NCBI RefSeq assembly: GCF_014653695.1
Contig: NZ_BNAR01000005.1
Location: 558,001 to 622,000 of the forward strand
DNA length: 64,000 nt
From: Lentzea cavernae
Lineage (GTDB): Bacteria; Actinomycetota; Actinomycetes; Mycobacteriales; Pseudonocardiaceae
Reading direction: 5' to 3'
This document shows positions 54,693 to 63,984 of the stretch, in pieces; position 1 is the stretch's first letter, and every line of letters begins with the position of its first letter. The notes under the pieces are model-generated. The model did no database searches and was not told the DNA's origin. It saw only the letters and a list, made by a program, of their open reading frames with translations. Position numbers and translations under genes: made by a program.

Positions 54693-55727
54693 ATGTCCTG
54701 GTTCCCGCGCGACCAGTGGTACGTCGCCGCCTACGGCTCCGAGATCGCGCACGACCTGTTCACCCGCACCGTCTGCGGCGAGCCGATCCTGTTCTGGCGC
54801 ACGCGCGACGGCTCGGTGACGGCCATGCCCGACCGCTGCGTCCACCGCCGGTTCCCGCTGTCCCAGCCCCCGTCGCGGCTGGTCGACGACCAGGTGGTCT
54901 GCGGCTACCACGGTTTCACCTACGACTCCGGCGGCAAGTGCGTGGCCGTGCCCGGCCAGGCCCGGATTCCCCGCACCGCACGACTGCTGCCCTACCCGGT
55001 CGTGGAGCAGGACTCGTTCGTGTGGGTGTTCATCGGCGACCCGGCGAACGCCGACGCCTCGCGGATCCCTCGCGCGCCGTGGCTCGTCGACCCCGGCTAC
55101 ACGACCGTCTGCGGCATGGAACCGTTGGGTGCCAGGTACGGCCTGCTCGTCGACAACCTGCTGGACCTCTCGCACGAGACCTACCTGCACGGCGGGTACA
55201 TCGGGACGCCCGAGGTCGCGTCGACCCCGATCAACACCTCGGTGGACGAGGACGCCGGCGTCATCTCCGTGTCCCGCCGCATGGACGACGCGGAATGCCC
55301 GCCGTTCTACTCCAAGTCGACGGGTCTGCAGGGCAGGATCGCACGCTGGCAGGACATCGAGTACATGCCGCCGTGCCTGTACACGCTGCACAGCCGCATC
55401 GCCCCGGTCGGCTCGGTCCCCCGCGCCGACGGAACCGACCCCGACGCGTTCCACGTCGAGGTCGTCTACGCGATCACACCGGAGACCGAGACCTCGACGC
55501 ACGACTTCTGGGCCGTGGCGAGGGACTTCGCTCTCGGCGACGAGGAGGTCTCCGCCTTCCTCGCGGAGAGCAACCGCACCGTCGTGCTGCAGGACGTCGA
55601 GGCGTTGAACGTCCTGGAGAAGGTCATCGCGGCCGAGCCGGAGGGCTTCCAGGAGCTGTCCATCAACATCGACACCGGTGGGCTCGCCGCGCGCCGGGTG
55701 CTGGGCCGGCTGTGCGAGAAGTCGTGA
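54693..55727 (+). CDS. Rieske non-haem iron oxygenase (vanillate demethylase alpha-like)
   Basis: Oxygenase of 344 residues. Rieske cluster ligands in CVHRRFPLS (C-x-H) and CGYHGFTYD (C-x2-H), mononuclear iron site in DNLLDLSHETYLHGG (Asp, two His). Resembles VanA, which O-demethylates vanillate to protocatechuate with formaldehyde release. GAAGGAG precedes the ATG. Its stop overlaps a small open frame (GTGA), then the reductase. Substrate is inferred from family only. Confidence 0.88.
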   Translation: MSWFPRDQWYVAAYGSEIAHDLFTRTVCGEPILFWRTRDGSVTAMPDRCVHRRFPLSQPPSRLVDDQVVCGYHGFTYDSGGKCVAVPGQARIPRTARLLPYPVVEQDSFVWVFIGDPANADASRIPRAPWLVDPGYTTVCGMEPLGARYGLLVDNLLDLSHETYLHGGYIGTPEVASTPINTSVDEDAGVISVSRRMDDAECPPFYSKSTGLQGRIARWQDIEYMPPCLYTLHSRIAPVGSVPRADGTDPDAFHVEVVYAITPETETSTHDFWAVARDFALGDEEVSAFLAESNRTVVLQDVEALNVLEKVIAAEPEGFQELSINIDTGGLAARRVLGRLCEKS

Positions 55728-55882
55728 AGACGACCACCGGTCGCCGGGTGTTCCGCATCCACTGGGTACCGGGCACCGACCGGCTGCACGCGACGTGCCA
55801 CTGCGCCGCCGAGCGCGAGTTCGAGGACCCGGTCGAGCTGTGGGAGTGGCTGCTCGCCCACCCGGAGGGCCACACGCCGTGA
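55724..55882 (+). CDS. 52-residue protein embedded between oxygenase and reductase genes
   Basis: Short frame starting at a GTG that overlaps the oxygenase stop and ending at a TGA that overlaps the reductase start: GTGA junctions on both sides, strong evidence for a translated, coupled gene. The product has HATCHCAAEREFEDPVELW, with a C-x-C pair, and ends in LLAHPEGHTP. No family recognised; could be an accessory or substrate-handling subunit. Confidence 0.68.
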   Translation: MKTTTGRRVFRIHWVPGTDRLHATCHCAAEREFEDPVELWEWLLAHPEGHTP

Positions 55883-56805
55883 AACTGGTGCTGGACAAGA
55901 AGGAACCGGTCGCCGACGGCGTCGTGCTGCTCACGTTGAGGGACCCGGACGACAGCCCGCTGCCCGCGTGGACTCCCGGCGCGCACGTCGACCTGGTGCT
56001 GGGCGACGGTCTCGTCCGCCAGTACTCGCTGTGCGGCGATCCGGCGGACACCTCGGCCTACCAGGTGGCCGTGCTGCGCGCGCCGGAGGGACGGGGCGGA
56101 TCGCGGCACCTGCACGACGTGCTGGCCGAGGGGCAGCTCGTCGAGGTGGGCGACCCGCGCAACCACTTCGAGCTCGTCGAGGCGCGGCGCTACCTGTTCG
56201 TCGCGGGAGGGATCGGGATCACGCCGATCCTGCCGATGGTCGCCTGGGCCGAGGCGGCGGGACGCGACTGGCGCCTGGTCTACGGCGGCAGGACGCGGTC
56301 CTCGATGGCGTTCCGCACGACGCTGGAGCAGCGGGCCAACGTCGAGATCCGCCCGCAGGACGAGTACGGGCAGCTGGACCTGGAGGCGTCGCTGGGCGAC
56401 CCCGCACCGGGCACCGCGGTGTACTGCTGCGGCCCGGAGTCCCTGCTGCTCGCCGTCGAACAGCAGTGCGCGGCGTGGCCCCGGGGTGCCCTGCACGTCG
56501 AACGGTTCTCGCCAAGAACCGTCGCACCGCCGAATTCCGCTGAGTTCGAGGTCGAGCTGGCGCGGACGGGCGCCGTTCTGCGGGTCCCCTCCGGGAAGTC
56601 CGTGCTCGACGTGCTCGAGGAACAACGCGTGTCCGTGCTGTGGTCGTGCCGGGAAGGCACGTGCGGCACCTGCGAGACGACCGTCCTGAACGGCACCCCG
56701 GACCACCGCGACTCCGTTCTCACCGATGAGGAACAGGAGTGCGGTGACGTGATGATGGTCTGCGTCTCGCGATCGCGTTCGACACGTCTGGTGCTCGACC
56801 TGTGA
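55879..56805 (+). CDS. Phthalate-dioxygenase-reductase/VanB-type ferredoxin reductase
   Basis: Electron-transfer partner of the Rieske oxygenase, 308 residues. FMN-binding RQYSLCG (about residue 50), NAD-binding GGIGITPILPM and CCGPESLL, C-terminal plant-type 2Fe-2S domain with CREGTCGTCE and a distal Cys in MMVCVSRS. GTG start overlapping the small gene. Convergent with the peptidase-like gene (6-base gap). Confidence 0.92.
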   Translation: MKLVLDKKEPVADGVVLLTLRDPDDSPLPAWTPGAHVDLVLGDGLVRQYSLCGDPADTSAYQVAVLRAPEGRGGSRHLHDVLAEGQLVEVGDPRNHFELVEARRYLFVAGGIGITPILPMVAWAEAAGRDWRLVYGGRTRSSMAFRTTLEQRANVEIRPQDEYGQLDLEASLGDPAPGTAVYCCGPESLLLAVEQQCAAWPRGALHVERFSPRTVAPPNSAEFEVELARTGAVLRVPSGKSVLDVLEEQRVSVLWSCREGTCGTCETTVLNGTPDHRDSVLTDEEQECGDVMMVCVSRSRSTRLVLDL

Positions 56806-56811
56806 GGCAGG

Positions 56812-57471
56812 TCAGCAGACGACGTTGACCTTCGCACCCGCCTGGAACGACACGTGCACGTGGTCCATGTGGTTGGCCGTGGGGCTACCGCGGTCCTCCA
56901 TGGGCGTGAAGCCGCTGCCGTCGTTGTAGCGCTGGCGCCAGATCACGTAGGTGACGCCGAACGCCTTGCGGTTGGCCAGCACGTACTCCGCCAGCTGGTT
57001 GCCGGTGGCGGTGTCGACCATGAAGTCCAGCGCCAGTCCGAGGGGGTGCTCGCCGGAGCCGCCGCGGCCGGCCGCGCCGCCGATGTCGTCGACGCCGAAC
57101 TTGCCGGCGATGTGGTGCCCGACCTGAGCCACGTGCGGCTTGACGCCGTCCAGGGTGGTCGGACAGGGCGGCGGAGGTGGAGGCGGAGGAGGCGTGGTGG
57201 TCTCCGGTGTCGTCGTGGTCACCGGAGGCGGCGTGGTGGTCACCGGGGCCGATGAGGACGGCGGCACGGTGGTCGAGGACGTGGCGGGAGTGCTCTGGCT
57301 GGCGGAGCTCGACGTGGCGGCCAGGTTGGCGGCGGCTCCGGTCGGGTCGACCGGCTGATCGGTTCCGCGGACGACCCAGAAGGTCACGACCAGGCCCGCG
57401 GAGAGGGTGGCGGCAACTGCGATGGGCAGCTTCCGGCTGGGTTTTTGATCTGTTCTATGTCGGCCCGGCAT
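56812..57471 (-). CDS. Membrane-anchored peptidase-like protein (ARB_07466/M15-like C-terminal domain)
   Basis: Protein of 219 residues: transmembrane anchor (about 16-34), Ser/Thr/Pro-rich wall-spanning linker ending in a run of nine prolines (about 48-100), and a C-terminal domain with EHPLGLALDFMVD and ANHMDHVHVSF, the His/Asp pattern of D-Ala-D-Ala carboxypeptidase-like folds. Probably acts in the cell wall. Start at 57471 has only a weak ribosome site. Confidence 0.78.
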   Translation of the reverse strand: MPGRHRTDQKPSRKLPIAVAATLSAGLVVTFWVVRGTDQPVDPTGAAANLAATSSSASQSTPATSSTTVPPSSSAPVTTTPPPVTTTTPETTTPPPPPPPPPCPTTLDGVKPHVAQVGHHIAGKFGVDDIGGAAGRGGSGEHPLGLALDFMVDTATGNQLAEYVLANRKAFGVTYVIWRQRYNDGSGFTPMEDRGSPTANHMDHVHVSFQAGAKVNVVC

Positions 57472-57842
57472 TCGGGAACACCTTGCGTTGGGGACGGGGC
57501 AGGTTCACACGGCCCGCCATGTTACGAAATGAGCACGACGACATCACAGCCTAGTGTTCATGCTCACAATTCCCCTGGTGAGCGCGTCGCTACACGACGT
57601 CACAGTCCCAGGTGGTGGACGGTCCGACAGATCAGAAACCGATGGAAATCGGACATCGAATCCTCACCGGCGAGGGTCTGCAACGCTCCAGTGCGGCCTG
57701 AACAACGCCGTGATCCCGGCCCGCGCGGTCGCGGAGGATCCGCCGCGTCCGCCCGGCATGAGCCACCTGCTGGCGAGCTCGGTGCGGCAGTACGACCTGC
57801 CCCCCCAGGATCCGCTGCGCCGGGCGACGAAGCTCCCCGACC
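57472..57842. other. Intergenic stretch without a convincing gene
   Basis: About 370 bases between two minus-strand genes. Short open frames exist on both strands (for example a plus-strand one ending at 57853 beyond the next gene's stop) but none shows family similarity, a good ribosome site or consistent codon bias. May contain the promoter of the peptidase-like gene. Confidence 0.5.
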
Positions 57843-58829
57843 TCACACCGTGATGACGACCTTCGCGCGAGCGTGCTCGGTCTCGACGTACCGCAGGGCG
57901 TCGCGTGTCTCGGCCAGCGTGAAGGTGCGGTCGATGACCGGGGTGAGGCCACCCGTCTCGGCGAGGTGCCGCAGGGCCGTGAGGTGGTCGCGGCCGGCTG
58001 CCGTGGTCAGCACGAACAGCTCGTCGCGGACGAACGGGGCGCGCAGCTTCGCGCCGATCATCAGGCGCATCGGGCCGAGGAGGCTGCCGCCGTCGAACAC
58101 TCCCCCGCCGGACAGCACGATCGTCCCGCCCGGTGTGACCGCGCGGCGCAGGGCGGTCAGCGAGTGGTTGCCTACCAGGTCGAAGACGAGGTCGTGGCGC
58201 CGTCCGGTCGTGGTGAAGTCGTTCGTCCTGTAGTCGATGACGTGGTCGGCGCCGAGCGACTTCACCAGGTCGGCGTTCCTCGTGCGGCAGACGCCGGTCA
58301 CGGTGGCGCCCAGGGACTTCGCGATCTGCACGGCGAACGTTCCGACGCCGCCGGACGCGCCGTTGATCAGGACGTGCTGGCCCTGGCGGAGCTTTCCGAC
58401 GTCGCGCAGGCCTTTCAGCGCGGTCTGGCCGGCCAGCGGGATCGCGGCGGCCTGCTCGAAGGTCAGGCCGGCCGGCTTGCTCTCCACCAGCTCTTCCGGC
58501 ACCGACACGTACTCCGCGAACGCGCCGTCGGCGGTGCCGAGGTCGCCGAACACCTCGTCGCCGGGCCGGAAGCGCCGCACGTCCCCGCCCACCGCCTCGA
58601 CGGTGCCCGCGAAGTCGCGGCCGCGGATCTTCGCCCTGGGCCGCCGGAACCCGATGCCGGTGAGCCTGGCCAGGTGGGGATCTCCGCGCATGACGTGCCA
58701 GTCGTACGCGTTCACCGCGGCCGCGCGCACCCGCACGAGGATCTCGCCGCCCGAGGCCGTCGGTGGTTCCACGTCGCGGAACTCCAGTGCGTCCGGTGAG
58801 CCGTACCGGTCCTGGACGATCGCCTTCAT
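57843..58829 (-). CDS. Zinc-binding-type alcohol dehydrogenase / quinone oxidoreductase (MDR)
   Basis: NADPH-dependent medium-chain reductase of 328 residues. GroES-like N-terminus with VNAYDWHVMRG and RGRDFAGTVEAVG, nucleotide-binding INGASGGVGTFAVQIAKS, then ADHVIDY. No structural zinc cysteines, so quinone-oxidoreductase type. GAGGAGG precedes the ATG, which overlaps the stop of the DUF2306 gene (ATGA). Confidence 0.9.
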   Translation of the reverse strand: MKAIVQDRYGSPDALEFRDVEPPTASGGEILVRVRAAAVNAYDWHVMRGDPHLARLTGIGFRRPRAKIRGRDFAGTVEAVGGDVRRFRPGDEVFGDLGTADGAFAEYVSVPEELVESKPAGLTFEQAAAIPLAGQTALKGLRDVGKLRQGQHVLINGASGGVGTFAVQIAKSLGATVTGVCRTRNADLVKSLGADHVIDYRTNDFTTTGRRHDLVFDLVGNHSLTALRRAVTPGGTIVLSGGGVFDGGSLLGPMRLMIGAKLRAPFVRDELFVLTTAAGRDHLTALRHLAETGGLTPVIDRTFTLAETRDALRYVETEHARAKVVITV

Positions 58830-59485
58830 CGGGTTCCTCCTCGTGCGAGTGCGGTGCGGGTGGTGGTGCGGTGCGGTTTCCGGATGATCCACTCCGCCAC
58901 GGCGAGGTTGACCACCCAGGCGGCGAGCATCAGCAACGCCTTGGAGAGCTGGTCGAGCGGGCCGGTGGCGGCGATCCACGACCCCAGCAGCACGGCCTGC
59001 GTGCCGGCGCCGAGTCCGATCGCGAACGCCCTGACCATCCACGCGCGGTGCCCGGCGACGTCCCGCCGGCGGATGGCGAGGAACCCCAGTACGAGGAACA
59101 CCGCCCAGGCCGTGCCGAACACCAGCCGGACGCCGGTGAGGAACGCGCCCACGTCAGCCGGTTTCGGGTAGAAGGCGGTCATCCACAGACCGGACAGCGC
59201 ACCCACCAGTCCACAGAGGACCAGCACGCGGCCCGCGAGCCGATGCCATCCCGGTCTGCGACGGCGAAGGCCCGGTGCGAACTGGAAGGCCCCGAGCAGG
59301 CTGTAGACGCTGACGGTGACGGCGTGCACGACCACGGGCACGGGCGAGGCGAAGAACCGCGCGTTGTCCGGCGTGATCTCCGCGCCCGCGCCGAGCTCGG
59401 TCAGCCGCAGTGCGCCGCCGAGCACCGGGACGGCGCTGAACAGGATGATCGCGACCGGGAGGAGCTTGTCGTACCTGGAGTTCAT
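58826..59485 (-). CDS. DUF2306 membrane protein
   Basis: A 219-residue membrane protein with about six hydrophobic segments and conserved histidines in VVVHAVTVSVYSLLG, GWHRLAGRVLV and GHRAWMVRAFA, the pattern of DUF2306/haem-like four-helix proteins. Function unknown. Translationally coupled to the following reductase gene. Confidence 0.82.
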   Translation of the reverse strand: MNSRYDKLLPVAIILFSAVPVLGGALRLTELGAGAEITPDNARFFASPVPVVVHAVTVSVYSLLGAFQFAPGLRRRRPGWHRLAGRVLVLCGLVGALSGLWMTAFYPKPADVGAFLTGVRLVFGTAWAVFLVLGFLAIRRRDVAGHRAWMVRAFAIGLGAGTQAVLLGSWIAATGPLDQLSKALLMLAAWVVNLAVAEWIIRKPHRTTTRTALARGGTR

Positions 59486-59539
59486 GCACCAGATCGTGGC
59501 GCGCGGGGCGGGGTCAGCTCATCGGTCCGGGGGCCGCGA

Positions 59540-60238
59540 TCATCCTGGCCGATGGTCGGACGCGCGCGTAGTACTTCCGGCTGACCGCCGGACCCGCCTG
59601 GTCTCGTAGGCCCAGATGGCGACCTCGACCCGGTTCCTCGCCCCGATCTTGGCCATCAGGCTCGCGATGTGCGACTTCACGGTGCTGAGCGTGATGTGGA
59701 GCTCCTGTGCGACCTCGCTGTTGGTGCGCCCGCCGGCCACAGCGGCGAGGACCTGCTCCTCCCGTTCGGTGAGCGGGTCGACCGGCTGTTGTGCGGGGCC
59801 CGCCGGGCCGATGTCGGCGAACGCGTCCAGCAGCCGGGCGGTGACGCTGGGCGCGATCAGGGCGTCACCGGCCGCTGCGGCGTGGACCGCCTGGGCGAGC
59901 AGCGCGGGGCCGGCGTCCTTGAGCAGGAACCCCTTGGCGCCCGCGCGCAACGCCGCGTAGACGTACTCGTCGAGGTCGAACGTGGTGATCACGACGACCG
60001 CGAGCGGCTCGGTGACACCGGGCCCGGCCAGCAGCCGGGTGGCCTCGATGCCGTCGATCCCGGGCATCCGGATGTCGAACAGGCACACGTCCGGCCTCAG
60101 CCGCCGGGCCAGCTCCACGGCCTGCCGCCCGTCGGGGGCCTCCCCGACGACCTCGATGCCCGGCTGGACGTCGAGGATCATCGACAGGCCGGTGCGGACG
60201 ATCTCCTGGTCGTCGGCGACGACCACCCGGACGCTCAT
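59540..60238 (-). CDS. NarL/LuxR-type response regulator
   Basis: Response regulator of 232 residues: receiver domain (1-120) with phospho-acceptor Asp55 in CLFDIRMPG and acidic pair ADD near the start; C-terminal LuxR helix-turn-helix (about 155-215) with LTEREEQVLAAVAGG and TLSTVKSHIASLMAK. Overlaps the sensor kinase stop by 4 bases. Probably activates the adjacent reductase/DUF2306 pair or its own operon. Confidence 0.94.
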   Translation of the reverse strand: MSVRVVVADDQEIVRTGLSMILDVQPGIEVVGEAPDGRQAVELARRLRPDVCLFDIRMPGIDGIEATRLLAGPGVTEPLAVVVITTFDLDEYVYAALRAGAKGFLLKDAGPALLAQAVHAAAAGDALIAPSVTARLLDAFADIGPAGPAQQPVDPLTEREEQVLAAVAGGRTNSEVAQELHITLSTVKSHIASLMAKIGARNRVEVAIWAYETRRVRRSAGSTTRASDHRPG

Positions 60239-61362
60239 CGCGCGGCACCGTTCAGCGGCAGCACGGCGGTCACGGTCCAGCCCCGCGCGTCCGGGCCTGC
60301 CTCACAGGTGCCGCCGAGCAAGGTCGCGCGCTCCTTCATGCCGATGAGCCCGTGCCCCTGCGGGGCGCGGGTGCCGCCGGTCTCCCCGTCGTCGCTGACC
60401 CGCAGGTGCGCCGACCTCTCGCCCACGGTGACCCGCACCTCGATGCGGGTGGCGTGCCGCGCGTGCCTGCGGGCGTTGGTGACCGACTCCTGGCTGAGCC
60501 GGTAGAGGGCGGTCCCCACCGACTGGGGCAGGTCGCCCGCGGCACCGTCGATCAGCACGTCCACCTCCGGACCGGGCCTGCCCGCGCTCGCGAGCAGCGC
60601 GATGTCCGCGACCGTCGGGCTGGGAGCCCGGTCCGCGGAGTCGTCCTGCCGCAACGCCCGCACCATCGTGCGCATCTCGGCGAGCGCCCGCGAGGCCTCC
60701 GACTCGATCAGCTCCAGCGCCTCGGTGGCCGCCTCCGGCCGGTGCGCCGCCGTCGCGAGCCCGGCCTGGGCCCGGATCGCCATCGCCGACACGTGGTGGG
60801 CCACCGTGTCGTGCAGGTCTCTCGCCAGCCGCTCGCGTTCGAGCGACTTGACCTGCTCGAGCTCCCGCGCCCGAGCCCGCCCCCGGTACCGCACCGCGGC
60901 ACCGATCGCACAGGCCGTCCCCAGCACGGCGCAGCCGGCCACCGCGTCGCCGGGGTCGACGTACCCGAGTGCCGCGGACGAGCCGACCTTGCCGAGCACG
61001 ACCGCCAGCCCGATCGCCCACTCCCGCCCCGACCCCCACCGGAACAGGGAGAACGGGAACAACACCATGAACACCAGCACGGTGAGGTCAGGCTCGCCCC
61101 CGAACACCAGCGAGGCCACCGCCGCGATCCCGAACGCGCACACGACCGCGAGCAACGGCCTGCTCCGGCGCACCAGCAGCAGCGGCGCCAGCACCGCGAC
61201 GAGGACGAGCGAGCCGGCCCGCCAGCTCAGGTCCGGTCGCAGCGCCGTTTCGAGCACGGCGCCCACCAGCAGGACGGCGACCAGCGCCCAGTCCCACCAC
61301 AGCCGGGCCGCCGCACGCACCGGCCGCGGCTCGTCCCACACCGACCGCACAAGGGCGAACAC
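60235..61362 (-). CDS. Sensor histidine kinase (HisKA_3 type)
   Basis: Kinase of 375 residues from a GTG at 61362. Five to six N-terminal membrane segments (about 22-160), dimerisation/phosphoacceptor helix ERLARDLHDTVAHHVSAM (His in LHDTV), and a HATPase domain with N box ESVTNARRHA and GHGLIGMKERATLLGG. Typical LuxR-partner kinase with no extracellular sensor domain, so it probably senses a membrane signal. Confidence 0.93.
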   Translation of the reverse strand: MFALVRSVWDEPRPVRAAARLWWDWALVAVLLVGAVLETALRPDLSWRAGSLVLVAVLAPLLLVRRSRPLLAVVCAFGIAAVASLVFGGEPDLTVLVFMVLFPFSLFRWGSGREWAIGLAVVLGKVGSSAALGYVDPGDAVAGCAVLGTACAIGAAVRYRGRARARELEQVKSLERERLARDLHDTVAHHVSAMAIRAQAGLATAAHRPEAATEALELIESEASRALAEMRTMVRALRQDDSADRAPSPTVADIALLASAGRPGPEVDVLIDGAAGDLPQSVGTALYRLSQESVTNARRHARHATRIEVRVTVGERSAHLRVSDDGETGGTRAPQGHGLIGMKERATLLGGTCEAGPDARGWTVTAVLPLNGAAR

Positions 61363-61401
61363 CGCGTCATCGTACGAGAGCGTGCACCGGCGGCGGCCGG
61401 A

Positions 61402-63984
61402 TCAGCCCAACGCCCGCCTCGCATAGGCACGCACGTCCGCGTCGGTGTCGTCCGTGGCCCGCTTGAGCGCCAGCGCCACGGACGGGTCGTCCGCCCAACG
61501 CGCCAGCGCGCGCACCGCCGCCTTCCTGACGTCCAGGTTCGGATCGCGCGCCAGCCCGGTCACGAGGCCGGGATCGGTGAGCGCCTTCGCGACGCCCACC
61601 CGCACCTCCCACGCGGGATCGCCGAGCAGCTCGGCCGCCAGGCCGCTCAACGGTGCCGGGCGCCCGACCCGTTCGGCGGCTTCGAGCGCGGCGGCGCGGA
61701 CCAGCGGGTCGGGGTCGGCGGTCAGGGCGACGAGGACGGACACGTCCGTGATCCCCTTCGCCACCTGCACCCGCAGTTCCCGGGACGGGTCGTTCGCCGC
61801 GGTGGCCAGAAGCCCGTCCTCCCGCAGGGCCACGAGACCGCGCACGGCCGCCTGCCGGACCTCCAGGTCGTCGTCGGTCAGGCCGGCCGCGTAGATCGGC
61901 GCGGTGCCCAGCTTCAACGCCCACAGCACTTCCAGCGCGATCGCCCGCGCGGGCGAGAGCTCCAGCACCTCCCGCAGCTCCTCCGAGGCCGGCACGACCT
62001 CGACCAGCTCGCGCAGGCCCGCCGCGGCGACGGCACGGGTCTCGACGTCCGCCATGGCCCTGACCAGAGCGAACTCGAATCCCCGCGGCACGGCCTCGGT
62101 CAGCGCCGACACCGCCGCCCGGCGCACCACGGGATCCGGATCGGTGAGGTAGGGCTCCAGGTCCGCGAGCGCCGGCTGCGAGTCGGCCAGCGCCACCACC
62201 TCCAGCACCCGTGCCGACTCGACCACGGCCTCGTCGTCGGCCACCTGCGCGACCTCGGACGCCACGTTCACCGACCGCACGCCGAGGAACTCCTCCACGC
62301 CGGTGCGGTGCGGCACGCCTTCGACCGGCACGAGGTAGGGCGCGACCGGGCGTTTGATGAACTCCATCGCGCCGTCGGCGTTCTTGCGCAGGTTGAGGTG
62401 GTGGAACCAGCGCTCGTCGTCGCGTTCGGGCAGGTCGACGCGCGAGTGGTAGAGGCCCCACCGCGACTCGTCGCGCATCAGCGACGACGCGGCCGCCATC
62501 TCGGCGCAGTCGCGGATGAACGAGACCTCGACGCAGCGCATCAGTTCGTGCGGGGACCGGGCACCCATCGCCGCGATCTCGGCCTCCATCCTGCTGAACG
62601 CCTCCAGCGCCAGGGACAGCTTCGTCTCGCTCTTGGGCGGCGCCACGTAGTCGTTGACGAACCGGCGCAGCTTGTACTCGACCTGCGGCTGCGGCGGGCC
62701 GTCGGGCTGCCGCGAGTGCCGGTAGATCAGCTCGTGCGCCTCGGCGACCTGGTCGGCCGGGAGTGCCGCCGGCCGTTCGAAGTGCGCGGAGGCGTGCGCT
62801 CCGGCGAGGTCGCCGAACACGAACGCGCCGATCATGTAGTTGTGCGGCACGCAGGCGAGGTCTCCGGCCGCGTACAGGCCGGGCACGGTGGTGCGGCCGT
62901 TCTCGTCGACCCACACCCCGGACGCGGAGTGACCTCCGCACAGGCCGATCTCCGAGATGTGCATCTCGATGTCGTGCGTGCGGTAGTCGTGCCCGCGTCC
63001 ACTGTGGAACGTTCCGCGCGAGGGCCGTTCCGTGGAGTGCAGGATGCCTTCCAGGGCCGAGATCGACTCCTCGGGCAGGTGTGTGGTCTTGAGGTAGATC
63101 GGGCCCCGGTCGGAGGCGATCTCGGCGGCGACCTCGGCCATCATCTGCCCAGACCAGTAGTCGCAGTCGACGAACCGCTCCCCCAGCGAGTTGACCTGGT
63201 AGGCGCCGAACGGGTTGCCGACGTAGGCGCACGCGGGCCCGTTGTAGTCCTTGATCAGCGGGTTGATCTGGAAGCACTCGATGCCCGACAGCTCGGCGCC
63301 CGCGTGGTAGGCCATCGAGTAGCCGTCCCCCGCGTTCGTCGGGTTCTCGTACGTGCCGTAGAGATACCCCGAGGCGGGCAGGCCGAGACGCCCGGAGGCA
63401 CCGGTCGCGAGGATCACCGCGCCCGCCGAGACCGTCACGAACTCGCCGGTCCTGGTGTGGAAGCCCGCCGCGCCGACCGCACGGCCGTCCTGCACCAGCA
63501 CGCGGACGGGCATCACGCGGTTCTCGATGCGCAGCCGTTCCCGCAGGCGCCGTTCGCGCATGACGCGGTACAGGACCTTCTTGACGTCCTTGCCTTCCGG
63601 CATCGGCAGGACGTAGCTGCCCGACCGGTGCACCTGGCGGACGTGGTACTCGCCGAACGAGTCCTTCTCGAACTTCACGCCGTAGCGTTCGAGGCGCTGC
63701 ACCATGTCGAAGCCGCGGGTCGCGGTCTGCATGACGGTCTTCTGGTTCACGATCCCGTCGTTGGCGCGGGTGATCTCCGCGACGTAGTCCTCGGGCTTCG
63801 CCTTGCCCGGGATGACGGCGTTGTTCACGCCGTCCATGCCCATCGCGAGCGCGCCGGAGTGCCGTACGTGGGCCTTTTCCAGCAGCAGCACGTCACGGCC
63901 CGCCTCGGCGGCGGTGATGGCGGCCATCGAGCCGGCCGTGCCGCCGCCGATCACCAGGACGTCGCAGGACAGTTCGATGGTCAT
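61402..63984 (-). CDS. FAD-dependent fumarate reductase/AprA-like flavoprotein fused to C-terminal HEAT repeats
   Basis: Protein of 860 residues. The N-terminal dinucleotide fold has VIGGGTAGSMAAITAAEAG (about 11-29); later GLYAAGDLACVPHNYMIG contacts FAD. Overall it resembles the flavoprotein subunits of fumarate reductase or adenylylsulfate reductase (about 560 residues). From about residue 590 to the end are six or more HEAT/PBS-lyase-type repeats (for example DPDPVVRRAAVSAL, DPNLDVRKAAVRAL). The ATG overlaps the stop of an upstream gene (ATGA) that runs out of the window; in such operons that is often a ferredoxin-type subunit. Confidence 0.85.
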   Translation of the reverse strand: MTIELSCDVLVIGGGTAGSMAAITAAEAGRDVLLLEKAHVRHSGALAMGMDGVNNAVIPGKAKPEDYVAEITRANDGIVNQKTVMQTATRGFDMVQRLERYGVKFEKDSFGEYHVRQVHRSGSYVLPMPEGKDVKKVLYRVMRERRLRERLRIENRVMPVRVLVQDGRAVGAAGFHTRTGEFVTVSAGAVILATGASGRLGLPASGYLYGTYENPTNAGDGYSMAYHAGAELSGIECFQINPLIKDYNGPACAYVGNPFGAYQVNSLGERFVDCDYWSGQMMAEVAAEIASDRGPIYLKTTHLPEESISALEGILHSTERPSRGTFHSGRGHDYRTHDIEMHISEIGLCGGHSASGVWVDENGRTTVPGLYAAGDLACVPHNYMIGAFVFGDLAGAHASAHFERPAALPADQVAEAHELIYRHSRQPDGPPQPQVEYKLRRFVNDYVAPPKSETKLSLALEAFSRMEAEIAAMGARSPHELMRCVEVSFIRDCAEMAAASSLMRDESRWGLYHSRVDLPERDDERWFHHLNLRKNADGAMEFIKRPVAPYLVPVEGVPHRTGVEEFLGVRSVNVASEVAQVADDEAVVESARVLEVVALADSQPALADLEPYLTDPDPVVRRAAVSALTEAVPRGFEFALVRAMADVETRAVAAAGLRELVEVVPASEELREVLELSPARAIALEVLWALKLGTAPIYAAGLTDDDLEVRQAAVRGLVALREDGLLATAANDPSRELRVQVAKGITDVSVLVALTADPDPLVRAAALEAAERVGRPAPLSGLAAELLGDPAWEVRVGVAKALTDPGLVTGLARDPNLDVRKAAVRALARWADDPSVALALKRATDDTDADVRAYARRALG

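Noticed and set aside
57554-57853. Plus-strand open frame between the peptidase-like and reductase genes
   Set aside because: No recognisable family, no ribosome site, and it runs into the convergent gene; treated as intergenic.
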